Source: JBJTIF01 sp046094825
Lineage (GTDB): Bacteria; Actinomycetota; UBA4738; HRBIN12
Length of the DNA stretch: 26,584 nucleotides
NCBI GenBank assembly: GCA_046094825.1
Contig: JBJTIF010000023.1
Location: 1-26,584, forward strand
Direction: 5' to 3'
Shown here: piece by piece, positions 1-6,308 of the stretch
Position numbering within the stretch: position 1 is the first letter of the stretch
How the letters are laid out: every line of letters begins with the position of its first letter
Notes under the pieces: generated by a model
What the model was told of the DNA's origin: nothing
Seen by the model: the letters and a program-made list of their open reading frames with translations, nothing else
Databases searched by the model: none
Made by a program: the position numbers and the translations under genes

Positions 1-528
1 CGGCTGGAGGTGGGGGAGGGGGGGGGGGGCGCGCGGTTGGTCGGTCTGGTGCCAGCCGCCGCCCGCCCCCCCGACCGCGCGGAGCCTCCGGACCACCTCG
101 AGCGTCGGATCGACGTACGGGACCGACTCCATGTCGACCCACAGGCGACTGCCCCCACGCGCCGCGCGATCGGCGAGCCGCTTCGCGTTCGCGACCGTCG
201 CCTCGAGGTCGAGATCGAGCCCGAGGTGCGTGAGCTTCACGGAGATCTCGGCGTCGAGGCCCGCCGCGTCGATGCGGTCGTACGCATCGAGGTAGTGGTC
301 GGTCTCCTCGGTCGCCTCCGCGAGGTCGGTGAGGTTCTCCCCGAGCCGCGTGAAGGTGACCGGGAGCCCCGCGACCTTCAGGTCGAGCGCCGCGTGGACG
401 GCATCGTCGAACGCCTCGCCCGGCATGAACCGCCGGACCGTGCGGCGGACGAACGCCCGCTTCGGGAGTTCCCTGCGGAGCGTCGGGTTGTCGGCGGCCC
501 AGAGGATGGCCGAACGCGCGATGCCCAT
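1..528 (-). CDS. Proline dehydrogenase, N-terminal part (runs off left edge, end damaged)
   Basis: Oxidises proline to delta-1-pyrroline-5-carboxylate with FAD, the first step of proline catabolism. Reading from the ATG at 528, about 150 residues look like a monofunctional PRODH (PutB/FadM type): an N-terminal helical region (MGIARSAILWAADNP), then the barrel strands with FTRLGENL, AEISVKLTHLGLDLD and LWVDMES, where the Lys of VKLT belongs to the flavin/substrate site. After about residue 151 (below position 75) the frame stays open but turns into Gly/Trp then a Pro/Ser run encoded by C tracts, where the family should continue with a conserved (G)VCLQAYL-like strand. The edge sequence is therefore probably assembly or sequencing damage rather than gene. 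A TAGGCT -10 hexamer lies 9 nt before the ATG. Family assignment is firm; the 3' end is not visible. Confidence 0.85.
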   Translation of the reverse strand, partial: MGIARSAILWAADNPTLRRELPKRAFVRRTVRRFMPGEAFDDAVHAALDLKVAGLPVTFTRLGENLTDLAEATEETDHYLDAYDRIDAAGLDAEISVKLTHLGLDLDLEATVANAKRLADRAARGGSRLWVDMESVPYVDPTLEVVRRLRAVGGAGGGWHQTDQPRAPPPLPHLQP

Positions 529-537
529 GACGGCCGC

Positions 538-543
538 AGCCTA
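538..543 (-). promoter_or_regulatory. Putative -10 (TAGGCT) for proline dehydrogenase
   Basis: TANNNT hexamer 9 nt upstream of the ATG at 528, with no Shine-Dalgarno sequence between. This predicts a very short or absent leader. No clear -35 box is visible. Confidence 0.4.
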
Positions 544-566
544 CCGCGGGCGACGGCGCGCTGCCG

Positions 567-1046
567 TCAGGGAGCGGCTTCGAAGGTGATCGAGTCGTTG
601 CCGATCGCCTTGGTCACGCCATCGGTGGTGGAGAAGAACTTCACCGTGATGGAACCGTAGAAGAAGGGCCCCGAATCGGTCTCCCCGTTCACGGGATGCG
701 CGAAGTCGACCCGGAGGAAGTTCCCGCATGAAGCGCCGGTCGGGGATGCGGTACCGGAGTTCAGGAGCCGGCCCTTGAAGTACGACCTCCAGGTGACCTC
801 GTCGAGACGGGCGGTCGACTTCACCCACGCCTGCGAGTACTTGCCGTACGGCACGGTCGAGGTCGACAGAACCTCCGGGCTCACGTCGACACCGTCCTTC
901 GAATTGCATGCGGCGCTCGTGTCGAACACGAGGAGATAGGCAGCGGTTCCCGCCTCCGTCTTGCTCCCCGACTTGGCCGCGGACGCGGGGGAGGCGACGA
1001 ACCCGAGGAGGACCATGGCTCCGACGACGCCGAGCGCGACGCGCAT
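567..1046 (-). CDS. Secreted hypothetical protein with two cysteines
   Basis: A 159-residue protein that I do not recognise. Residues 1-23 form a clear Sec signal peptide (MRVALGVVGAMVLLGFVASPASA, signal peptidase I type Ala-X-Ala site). The mature part is about 135 residues, rich in Ser/Thr/Gly and beta-prone, with only two cysteines (AACNSK and ASCGNF), which could form a disulfide outside the cell. Its later half (FLRVDFAHP, FFYGSITVKFFSTTDGVTK) looks like a beta-sandwich. It lies between tRNA-Ala and the proline dehydrogenase on the same strand, with 38 nt to the latter. A TACGCT hexamer stands exactly 6 nt before the ATG, which supports this start and predicts a leaderless message. Confidence 0.75.
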   Translation of the reverse strand: MRVALGVVGAMVLLGFVASPASAAKSGSKTEAGTAAYLLVFDTSAACNSKDGVDVSPEVLSTSTVPYGKYSQAWVKSTARLDEVTWRSYFKGRLLNSGTASPTGASCGNFLRVDFAHPVNGETDSGPFFYGSITVKFFSTTDGVTKAIGNDSITFEAAP

Positions 1047-1052
1047 GGACGG

Positions 1053-1058
1053 AGCGTA
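1053..1058 (-). promoter_or_regulatory. Putative -10 (TACGCT), leaderless spacing
   Basis: TACGCT lies exactly 6 nt upstream of the ATG at 1046 and no ribosome binding site is present. The spacing puts transcription initiation at or next to the start codon. Confidence 0.55.
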
Positions 1059-1103
1059 CTCCGCCGCCGGGGGCTCGGTCGACGCAGGACGGGGCGGGCT
1101 CGG

Positions 1104-1177
1104 TGGAGGTGAGGGGATTTGAACCCCTGGCCCCTGCCTTGCGAAGGCAGTGCTCTACCGGGCTGAGCTACACCCCC
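1104..1177 (-). tRNA. tRNA-Ala(CGC)
   Basis: A 74-nt cloverleaf read on the minus strand. The acceptor stem GGGGGTG pairs with CACCTCC and includes the G3-U70 wobble pair that marks alanine tRNAs. The D arm begins GCTCAG, the anticodon stem-loop is CTGCC-TTCGCAA-GGCAG with anticodon CGC, and the T arm carries GGTTCAAATCC. The discriminator is A, and the following bases are CCG, so the CCA end is not encoded and must be added by the CCA-adding enzyme. A TACGCT -10 lies just upstream. Confidence 0.95.
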
Positions 1178-1187
1178 GAGGGGCGAG

Positions 1188-1193
1188 AGCGTA
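1188..1193 (-). promoter_or_regulatory. Putative -10 (TACGCT) of tRNA-Ala
   Basis: TACGCT ends 10 nt before the first base of mature tRNA-Ala and falls between the stop of the upstream membrane protein gene and the tRNA. This allows independent transcription with a 5' leader of a few bases. Confidence 0.45.
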
Positions 1194-1203
1194 GCAACCG
1201 GCG

Positions 1204-1683
1204 TCAGTCGCCGCCCGCCCGGGGGATCCGGCGGACGACGATCTCGCCCTCCGAACCGTCGAGCGGCAGGTCGGCGAGCGGCACCGTCGGGCGCGGCGCC
1301 ATCGCGCGCGATGCCACGCGGCGCGGAGCTGCGACCCGCATCGAGCGGAGCACCCAGACGAATCCCGTGAGGACGAGGACGGCCATCCCGGACAGGAGCC
1401 ACATCCACCGGAGCGGCTCGAACAGGCCGAGGACGAACCCGCCGACCGCCACCGACAGGAGCGCGACGAGGAGCCGGCGGCGGCGGTCGCGCGCGCGGGC
1501 GGCGGCGAGGGCGCGCGCGATGCGGACGGCCTGCTCGTCGTGACCCGCCGCGAGGCGCCCCATGTCGATCCCGAAATCGCGCACGCTCTCCGCCGGGGAC
1601 GAGAGCTTCTTCGTGGGGTTCAGGAACGCGGCCCAGAGCATCCCGAGCGCGACGAGCAGGAGCCAGCTCAGCCTGTCCTCCAA
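1204..1683 (-). CDS. Small three-helix membrane protein, SepX/GlpR-like by context
   Basis: About 159 residues from a TTG at 1683. One hydrophobic segment sits at the extreme N-terminus (LSWLLLVALGMLWAAFL), followed by a cytoplasmic stretch with NPTKKLSSPAESVRDF and a basic run (ARARDRRRR), two adjacent hydrophobic helices (LLVALLSVAVGGFVLGLF and WMWLLSGMAVLVLTGFVWVL), and a cytoplasmic Arg/Pro-rich tail ending IVVRRIPRAGGD. It follows galU-moeA-moaC, the position occupied in Actinomycetota by the divisome membrane protein SepX/GlpR, the receptor for the MoeA-like protein Glp; topology also fits. Identity is inferred mainly from synteny. The start is uncertain: GGAGG at about 1681-1677 would serve a CTG at 1671 better than the TTG, and the next ATG (1644) would cut the first helix. 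Confidence 0.65.
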   Translation of the reverse strand: MEDRLSWLLLVALGMLWAAFLNPTKKLSSPAESVRDFGIDMGRLAAGHDEQAVRIARALAAARARDRRRRLLVALLSVAVGGFVLGLFEPLRWMWLLSGMAVLVLTGFVWVLRSMRVAAPRRVASRAMAPRPTVPLADLPLDGSEGEIVVRRIPRAGGD

Positions 1684-1690
1684 GCATCCG

Positions 1691-1708
1691 GGTTCCCGTG
1701 CGGGAACC
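1691..1708. repeat. Perfect 8-bp inverted repeat with 2-nt centre
   Basis: GGTTCCCG-TG-CGGGAACC lies 8-25 nt upstream of the probable start of the SepX/GlpR-like gene and downstream of its putative -10. In RNA it would fold into a compact hairpin right before the ribosome binding region; in DNA it could be an operator. Confidence 0.7.
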
Positions 1709-1730
1709 ACAACATCTGGGCTGGTTCGCG

Positions 1731-1736
1731 ACCGTA
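1731..1736 (-). promoter_or_regulatory. Putative -10 (TACGGT) of the SepX/GlpR-like gene
   Basis: TACGGT preceded by GC (GCTACGGT, as in several other promoters here). It would give a leader of about 40 nt that contains the inverted repeat at 1691-1708. The stretch 1737-1862 between this hexamer and the moaC stop shows no ORF or RNA I can name. Confidence 0.35.
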
Positions 1737-1862
1737 GCACCCCACATCCCGTAGGAGAAACACCATCGATGTGATTCCCGCGGAGATCGGACCTCCGGGC
1801 CCGGTTCCGGGGCGTGTCGGCGGACCCGGTGCCGGCGATCGGGGGTCGGGGGTCGCGTCGGG

Positions 1863-2318
1863 TCAGTCGGCGGCGCGGTACTCGCCGGACTTCCCGCCCC
1901 GCTTCTCGAGGAGACGGAGCCCGTCGATGCGGGCCGAGCGATCGAACGCCTTCGCGGTGTCGTAGAGGCTGAGCGCCGCGACCGCCGCGGCGGTGAGCGC
2001 CTCCATCTCGACGCCCGTGCGGTCCTTCGCGCGGACGGTCGTGCGGACGGTGATGCGGCCGGCGGCCTCGTCGGCGAGGACCGCGACCTCCGCGCCGGTC
2101 ACGACGACCGGGTGGCAGAACGGCAGGAGGTCCGGGGTGCGCTTCACCCCGAAGACGCCCGCGACGCGCGCGGCCTCGAGGGGGTTCCCCTTCTCCGTGC
2201 CGGCGACGAGCCGCGCGACGGTCTCGGGGGTCGTCGTGAGGACGCACTCCGCGACCGCCTCGCGGTCGGTGACCTCCTTCCCGCCCACCTCGACGATGCG
2301 CGCGCGGTCGTCGCTCAT
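1863..2318 (-). CDS. moaC: Cyclic pyranopterin monophosphate synthase MoaC
   Basis: Converts 3',8-cyclo-7,8-dihydro-GTP to cyclic pyranopterin monophosphate in molybdenum cofactor synthesis. At 151 residues it is close to the usual length of about 160. Hallmarks are EKGNPLEAARVAG, the LLPFCHP signature, and GVEMEALTAA followed by LYDTAKAFD. K43, H69, D120 and K123 match the E. coli catalytic positions K51, H77, D128 and K131 with a constant offset of 8. Its ATG overlaps the moeA stop as ATGA, so the two are translationally coupled. No moaA, moaB/mog, moaD or moaE is in the window. Confidence 0.95.
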   Translation of the reverse strand: MSDDRARIVEVGGKEVTDREAVAECVLTTTPETVARLVAGTEKGNPLEAARVAGVFGVKRTPDLLPFCHPVVVTGAEVAVLADEAAGRITVRTTVRAKDRTGVEMEALTAAAVAALSLYDTAKAFDRSARIDGLRLLEKRGGKSGEYRAAD

Positions 2319-3580
2319 CCGTCACCCGCCGATCGGTAGAGGAGGACGCGGACCCGCGCACCCGCCGCGGCCGATCCCTGCCCGGCCGGGATCACCGCGA
2401 GGCCGTTGGCTCGCGCGACGCTGCCGATGAGGTTCGAGCCGCGACCGCCCACCGGGGTCGCCACGAACGCGCCCGCCTCGACACGGCGCTCGTCGCCCCA
2501 CCGGACCGCACCCTCTACGCACGGGTCCACGTGCGCCGTGTCGAGGCGGGCGCTCACCTCCGGCCGCGCGAGGTCCCTGCGACCCGCGAGCTTGATGAGG
2601 GCGGGCCGCAGGAACACCTCGAAGCTCACGAACACGCTCACGGGATTGCCGGGGAGACCGAAGTACGGCTTGCCCTCGATCGCGCCGAACCCCTGCGGTT
2701 TCCCGGGCTGCATCGCGACCTTGTAGAAGTCGATCTCGCCGCGCTGGAAGAACGCGGCCTTCACGACGTCGCGTTCGCCGACCGACACGCCGCCCGACGA
2801 GACGAAGGCGTCGGCCTGGTTCGCGAGCGACAGGACGAGGTCGCGGACCTCCTCGACGTCGTCGCTCGCGATGCCCGCCATGATCGGGATCGCCCCGGCG
2901 TCGCGGAGCGCGGCGTAGAGCAGGTAGGCGTTCGAGTCGTGGATCTGGCCGTACTCGAGCGTCGCCTCCGGGGGCACGAGCTCGTCGCCGGTCGAGAGCA
3001 CGACGACGCGCGGACGCGGATGGACGAGCGGGTGGTGGACGCCGGCGGCCGCGAGGAGCCCGAGCTCGGGGGCGAGGAGCCGCTGGCCCGCGGAGAGGAG
3101 GGCGTCGCCCGTCCGCAGGTCCTCCCCGGCCGGACGGATGTGCCGCCCGACCTCGGTCGGGACGAACACGCGGACGCTCCCCTCGCCCTCGCCGAGCACC
3201 GGTTCGCAGTCCTCGATCGGGACGATCGCGTTCGCGCCGATCGGGATCGGCGCACCGGTCGCGATGCGGACGGCCTCGAGCGCGCCCACCGCGGCCTTCG
3301 GGGCCTCGCCGATCGGGGCGCGCCCGACGACCGGGAGTTCGACCGGATCGGCGTACGAAGCACCCGCGACGTCGGCGGCCCGCACCGCGAACCCGTCCAT
3401 CGCCGACGAGGCGAACGGCGGGAGGTCCATCCCGGCGCGGAGGTCCTCCGCGAGCACGCACCCGTAGGCCTCGGCGAGCGGGAGCGAGAGCGGCAGGATC
3501 GGGTGGATCGCCGCGAGGATCCGCTCGCGGACCTCGTCGACCGGCAGCAGCCGCTCGTCGCCCTTCGCGTCCGGACCCAT
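2315..3580 (-). CDS. moeA: Molybdopterin molybdotransferase MoeA (possibly Glp-type)
   Basis: Inserts molybdate into adenylated molybdopterin. The 421 residues show all four MoeA domains in order: DLPPFASSAMDGFA (residues about 52-65), ATGAPIP, the central MogA-like fold with STGDEL, SSGGVSVGERD, MQPGKPQGFG and GLPGNPVSV, then the C-terminal beta-barrel. The conserved acidic and lysine positions of these motifs are intact, so enzymatic function is plausible. Actinobacterial genomes often use the galU-linked copy as Glp, a gephyrin-like FtsZ partner whose membrane receptor is encoded nearby; the SepX/GlpR-like gene two genes downstream suggests that role here, by inference only. A TAGACT hexamer lies 7 nt before the ATG, giving a leaderless-type start. 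Confidence 0.93.
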   Translation of the reverse strand: MGPDAKGDERLLPVDEVRERILAAIHPILPLSLPLAEAYGCVLAEDLRAGMDLPPFASSAMDGFAVRAADVAGASYADPVELPVVGRAPIGEAPKAAVGALEAVRIATGAPIPIGANAIVPIEDCEPVLGEGEGSVRVFVPTEVGRHIRPAGEDLRTGDALLSAGQRLLAPELGLLAAAGVHHPLVHPRPRVVVLSTGDELVPPEATLEYGQIHDSNAYLLYAALRDAGAIPIMAGIASDDVEEVRDLVLSLANQADAFVSSGGVSVGERDVVKAAFFQRGEIDFYKVAMQPGKPQGFGAIEGKPYFGLPGNPVSVFVSFEVFLRPALIKLAGRRDLARPEVSARLDTAHVDPCVEGAVRWGDERRVEAGAFVATPVGGRGSNLIGSVARANGLAVIPAGQGSAAAGARVRVLLYRSAGDG

Positions 3581-3587
3581 GGGGCGC

Positions 3588-3593
3588 AGTCTA
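3588..3593 (-). promoter_or_regulatory. Putative -10 (TAGACT) of moeA-moaC
   Basis: TAGACT is 7 nt upstream of the moeA ATG with no Shine-Dalgarno sequence. It implies moeA-moaC can be transcribed independently of galU, which ends 63 nt away. Confidence 0.5.
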
Positions 3594-3643
3594 GTGAAGG
3601 GGCGACCGGTGCCGGTCGACCGCGGGGCGCGCCGCGGTCGCGC

Positions 3644-4522
3644 TCACCCGAGGTGCTTGCGGCGGACGAGATCGGCGAGGAACGCCGAGAACCGCGGCCC
3701 GATGGCCTCGCGGCCGACGGCGATCTCGACGACGGCCTTCAGGTAGTCGAGCGGGTTGCCCGTGTCGTAGCGGCCCTCCGCGAAGACGAAGGCGTCGACC
3801 CCGTCCCCCTGCGCGAGGAGGTTCAGGGCGTCGGTGAGCTGCAGTTCGCCGCCGACGCCGGGGCTGATCGACCGGAGGCAGTCGAAGACGGTGGGTGCGA
3901 GGACGTAGCGCCCGATCGCCGCGAGCGTCGAGGGCGCGGCGTCGGGGTCGGGCTTCTCGACGATCCCGCGCACCGGAGCGAGCCCGCCCTCGGCGGCCCC
4001 CGTCGCGATCGCGCCGTAGAAGCGGATGTCCTCGCGCGGGACCTCCATCGCCGCGACGACGCTCCGACCGGTCCGCGCGTGGGCGGCGAGCATCCCGGCG
4101 AGGAGCGGGCTCTCGGCGTCCATGAGATCGTCGCCGAGGAGCACGGCGAACGGTTCGCCACCGACGTAGTCCTCCGCGACCGCGACCGCATGCCCGAGGC
4201 CGAGCGGTTCGCCCTGGCGGATGTAGTGGATCGATGCCATCTCGGAGATCGCGCGGACGCGGCGCAGTTCCTCGGTCTTGCCGCGCGACTCGAGGACGTG
4301 CTCGAGCTCGAACGAACGATCGAAGTGGTCCTCGATCGAGCGCTTGCCGCGACCCGTGACGATGAGGATGTCCGTGATCCCCGCACGCACGGCCTCCTCG
4401 ACCACGTACTGGATCGCCGGCTTATCGACGATGGGCAGCATCTCCTTCGGCTGCGCCTTCGTCGCCGGCAGGAACCGGGTCCCGAGGCCAGCCGCGGGGA
4501 TGACGGCCTTGCGCACCTGCAT
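3644..4522 (-). CDS. galU: UTP-glucose-1-phosphate uridylyltransferase
   Basis: Makes UDP-glucose from UTP and glucose 1-phosphate for cell-wall and storage polysaccharides. The 292-residue length is typical. The nucleotide-binding start VIPAAGLGTRFLPATKAQPK, the KPAIQYVVEEAV segment, LLGDDLMD (metal and sugar site), GIVEKPDP and the GGELQLTDAL segment identify bacterial GalU clearly. The start ATG is supported by GGAAGGG with 6 nt spacing and a TAGACT hexamer 27 nt upstream, so this gene has a leader while its neighbours do not. It is divergent from fmdB and heads the moeA-moaC-SepX/GlpR-like strand block. Confidence 0.95.
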   Translation of the reverse strand: MQVRKAVIPAAGLGTRFLPATKAQPKEMLPIVDKPAIQYVVEEAVRAGITDILIVTGRGKRSIEDHFDRSFELEHVLESRGKTEELRRVRAISEMASIHYIRQGEPLGLGHAVAVAEDYVGGEPFAVLLGDDLMDAESPLLAGMLAAHARTGRSVVAAMEVPREDIRFYGAIATGAAEGGLAPVRGIVEKPDPDAAPSTLAAIGRYVLAPTVFDCLRSISPGVGGELQLTDALNLLAQGDGVDAFVFAEGRYDTGNPLDYLKAVVEIAVGREAIGPRFSAFLADLVRRKHLG

Positions 4523-4549
4523 GCGGCACCCTTCCGTGCGGGGAGCGCG

Positions 4550-4555
4550 AGTCTA
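4550..4555 (-). promoter_or_regulatory. Putative -10 (TAGACT) of galU
   Basis: TAGACT 27 nt before the galU ATG; the leader carries a GGAAGGG ribosome binding site. Confidence 0.45.
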
Positions 4556-4572
4556 CGCCGACACCCCGGGCC

Positions 4573-4597
4573 GGGGGGGGGGGGCCGCGGGGGGGGG
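4573..4597. repeat. G12 and G9 homopolymer tracts between galU and fmdB
   Basis: Twelve G, then CCGC, then nine G on the plus strand, between the divergent galU and fmdB promoters. The tract could form G-quadruplex DNA and is also a likely place for length error in sequencing. Confidence 0.8.
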
Positions 4598-4627
4598 CAC
4601 CCCGCCGCCCCGCCCCGCCCTCCTCGC

Positions 4628-4633
4628 TACACT
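4628..4633 (+). promoter_or_regulatory. Putative -10 (TACACT), leaderless spacing, for fmdB
   Basis: GCTACACT ends exactly 6 nt before the fmdB ATG, and the intervening CCCGCC contains no ribosome binding site. Confidence 0.55.
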
Positions 4634-4639
4634 CCCGCC

Positions 4640-5038
4640 ATGCCCACGTACGAGTACGCGTGCACGGCCTGCGGGCAGCACCTCGAGGTGCACCAGCGCC
4701 TGACCGACGATCCGCTCACGACGTGCGGGGCGTGCGGTGGCGCGCTCCGCAAGGTGTTCCACCCGGCCGGCATCGTCTTCAAGGGTTCGGGCTTCTACGC
4801 CACCGACAGCCGCTCCTCGTCGAAGTCCACCGCGTCCGCATCGAGCGCGGCCACCGGCGCGGACGGCGGGTCCTCCGACGGTGCGGCCTCGTCCGACGGC
4901 GCGTCCGCGGGATCGTCGACCTCCGACGCCTCCGGCGGCTCGAGCGCCGCGGCGTCCTCCGCGGCGGCGTCGCCCGCTCCGGCGTCGACGCCCGCGCCGG
5001 CTCCGAAGCCCGCGGCCCCGACGAAGGCGACGCCGTGA
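4640..5038 (+). CDS. FmdB-family zinc ribbon protein with disordered Ser/Ala tail (Ruc-like)
   Basis: 132 residues. The first 55 form the FmdB/CxxC zinc ribbon: MPTYEYACTACG, then TTCGACGG, so C8, C11, C29 and C32 can bind one zinc, followed by KVFHPAGIVFKGSGFYATDSR, a segment typical of the family. The remaining 75 residues are Ser/Ala/Gly/Asp and then Pro/Lys rich and surely disordered. This architecture and its place beside galU match mycobacterial Rv0991c (Ruc), a chaperone activated by oxidation of its cysteines, so a redox-controlled holdase role is a reasonable inference. The start is fixed by the -10 at 6 nt. The stop overlaps the next gene's GTG. Confidence 0.85.
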   Translation: MPTYEYACTACGQHLEVHQRLTDDPLTTCGACGGALRKVFHPAGIVFKGSGFYATDSRSSSKSTASASSAATGADGGSSDGAASSDGASAGSSTSDASGGSSAAASSAAASPAPASTPAPAPKPAAPTKATP

Positions 5039-5829
5039 GCCGCGCGGAGATCGGCGTCTTCGGCGGGTCGGGCTTCTACTCCTTCCTCGAGGACACCGAG
5101 ACGGTCGACCTGGACACCCCGTACGGCAGGCCCTCCGCGCCCCCCGTGATCGGCGAGGTCGGCGGACGTCGGGTCGCCTTCATCCCGCGCCACGGTCGTC
5201 GGCACGAGTTCCCCCCGCACCGGGTTCCGTACCTCGCGAACCTCTGGGCGATGCGCGAACTCGGCGTCGGGCGCGTCCTCGGGCCGAACGCCTGCGGATC
5301 GCTCGCCCCGCACGTGAAGCCCGGCGACTTCGTGATCTGCGACCAGCTCGTCGACCGAACGCGCGACCGTCCGAACACCTTCTACGACGGGCCCATCACG
5401 ACCCACGTGTCCTTCGCGGACCCGTACTGCCCGACGATGCGGGGCGTCGCGATCGCGGAGGGGCGCCGCATCGGCATCCCGCTCCACGAGACCGGCACCG
5501 TCGTCGTCATCGAGGGACCGCGGTTCTCCACCCGCGCGGAATCGGCATGGTTCGCCGCCGCGGGCTGGGAGGTCATCAACATGACGCAGTACCCGGAGGC
5601 ACTCCTCGCGCGCGAACTCGAGCTCTGCTACGCGAACATCTCGCTCATCACGGACTACGACGTCGGTGTCGAAGGGGTCCCGCCGGTCACCCACGAGGAG
5701 GTCGTCCGCGTGTTCGAGCGGAACAACGCCCGCCTCCGCGAGCTCCTCTTCGGCATCATCCCCGCGCTCCCCGCGGACCGGACGTGCGGGTGCGCGAACG
5801 CGCTCGACGGCGCGCGGTTCGAGGTCTGA
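5035..5829 (+). CDS. mtnP: S-methyl-5'-thioadenosine phosphorylase
   Basis: Phosphorolysis of methylthioadenosine to adenine and 5-methylthioribose 1-phosphate in methionine salvage. 264 residues from the GTG at 5035, whose GTGA overlap with fmdB fixes the start. Family features are GGSGFY near the N-terminus (phosphate site), PRHGRRHEFPPHRVPYLAN, IEGPRFSTRAESAWF, the substrate segment VINMTQYPEALLARE and ITDYDVGVE, whose Asp residues favour a 6-aminopurine. A C-terminal CGC motif (RTCGCANAL) is a feature I associate with Rv0535-like actinobacterial members. Use of methylthioinosine cannot be excluded from sequence alone. Confidence 0.92.
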   Translation: MSRAEIGVFGGSGFYSFLEDTETVDLDTPYGRPSAPPVIGEVGGRRVAFIPRHGRRHEFPPHRVPYLANLWAMRELGVGRVLGPNACGSLAPHVKPGDFVICDQLVDRTRDRPNTFYDGPITTHVSFADPYCPTMRGVAIAEGRRIGIPLHETGTVVVIEGPRFSTRAESAWFAAAGWEVINMTQYPEALLARELELCYANISLITDYDVGVEGVPPVTHEEVVRVFERNNARLRELLFGIIPALPADRTCGCANALDGARFEV

Positions 5830-5847
5830 GGGGAGGAGCGGCACGGG

Positions 5848-6039
5848 ATGGCCGACGAACCGATCCTCGTGACCGTCGAGGCGCGCTTCCGCGGCGAGGG
5901 CGACCCCACCGCGATCGGCGAGCGGATCCGCGAGGCGATCTCGCTCATCGTGGGCCGCGAGCGCCTCGAGGAGTTCCGCGTCCGGGTGCTCCCCCTCACG
6001 CCGCCGACCGAGATCACCCCCGAACCGCGCGACGGCTGA
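5848..6039 (+). CDS. Small conserved-looking hypothetical protein
   Basis: 63 residues, not recognised. It begins MADEPILVTVEARFRGEGD and appears to fold as a strand, a helix (AIGERIREAISLIVGRERLEEF) and a strand (RVRVLPL), ending in an Asp/Pro/Glu tail. It starts 18 nt after mtnP and has a strong AGGGGAGGAG ribosome binding site 9 nt before the ATG, which is the main reason to accept it. Codon use resembles its neighbours. No cysteines, membrane segment or catalytic motif. Confidence 0.6.
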   Translation: MADEPILVTVEARFRGEGDPTAIGERIREAISLIVGRERLEEFRVRVLPLTPPTEITPEPRDG

Positions 6040-6054
6040 GCCGCCGCGCCGTCG

Positions 6055-6084
6055 GTCGACGCCGCGACCGTCGACGCCGCGTCC
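6055..6084. repeat. Two 15-bp direct repeats
   Basis: Units GTCGACGCCGCG(A/T)CC at 6055-6069 and 6070-6084 differ at one base. They lie in the non-coding stretch after the 63-aa ORF. Confidence 0.6.
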
Positions 6085-6120
6085 ATCCGCATCGCGACCA
6101 TCGACGTCGGTCGCGTCTCC

Positions 6121-6136
6121 CGTGACGGACGTCACG
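6121..6136. promoter_or_regulatory. Inverted repeat CGTGAC-GGAC-GTCACG, candidate operator
   Basis: Perfect 6-bp arms around a 4-bp centre. It ends 21 bp before the TAGCGT hexamer of the CpaB-like gene, so a dimeric regulator bound here would cover the -35 region. Confidence 0.4.
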
Positions 6137-6157
6137 GCGGCGGACCGTCTCGACGCG

Positions 6158-6163
6158 TAGCGT
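6158..6163 (+). promoter_or_regulatory. Putative -10 (TAGCGT) of the CpaB-like gene
   Basis: TAGCGT followed by a 25-nt leader containing GGGAGGT (6180-6186). The leader leads into an open frame that has no standard start codon at the expected place. Confidence 0.35.
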
Positions 6164-6308
6164 CCCGACTCCGTCATCCGGGAGGTGCATCGCGTCGCGG
6201 TTCCGGCTCCGCCGTCGTCGCTCCCCCCGCGCCGTCCGATTCGCCGTCCTCGCGGTCGCCTGCGGTGCGGTCGCGACGCTCCTCGTCGCGCGCCAGGAGC
6301 GCGAGCTC

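Noticed and set aside
10..660. 216-residue plus-strand open frame at the left edge
   Set aside because: Antisense to proline dehydrogenase; low-complexity Arg/Glu/Asp composition.
1104..1177. Attachment site for an integrated element at tRNA-Ala
   Set aside because: No integrase, direct repeat of the tRNA 3' end or compositional change is seen near it.
1691..1708. Inverted repeat considered as LexA or CIRCE site
   Set aside because: It matches neither the GAAC-N4-GTTC nor the TTAGCACTC-N9 pattern; kept as an unassigned hairpin.
2531..5038. 835-residue open frame on the plus strand
   Set aside because: Only its last 132 codons (from 4640) are real (fmdB). The rest is the antisense shadow of moeA and galU, Arg/Glu/Asp-rich without domains, open because stop codons are rare at this GC content.
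4795..6177. 460-residue minus-strand open frame
   Set aside because: Antisense shadow of fmdB, mtnP and the 63-aa gene; Asp/Arg/Glu-rich without motifs.
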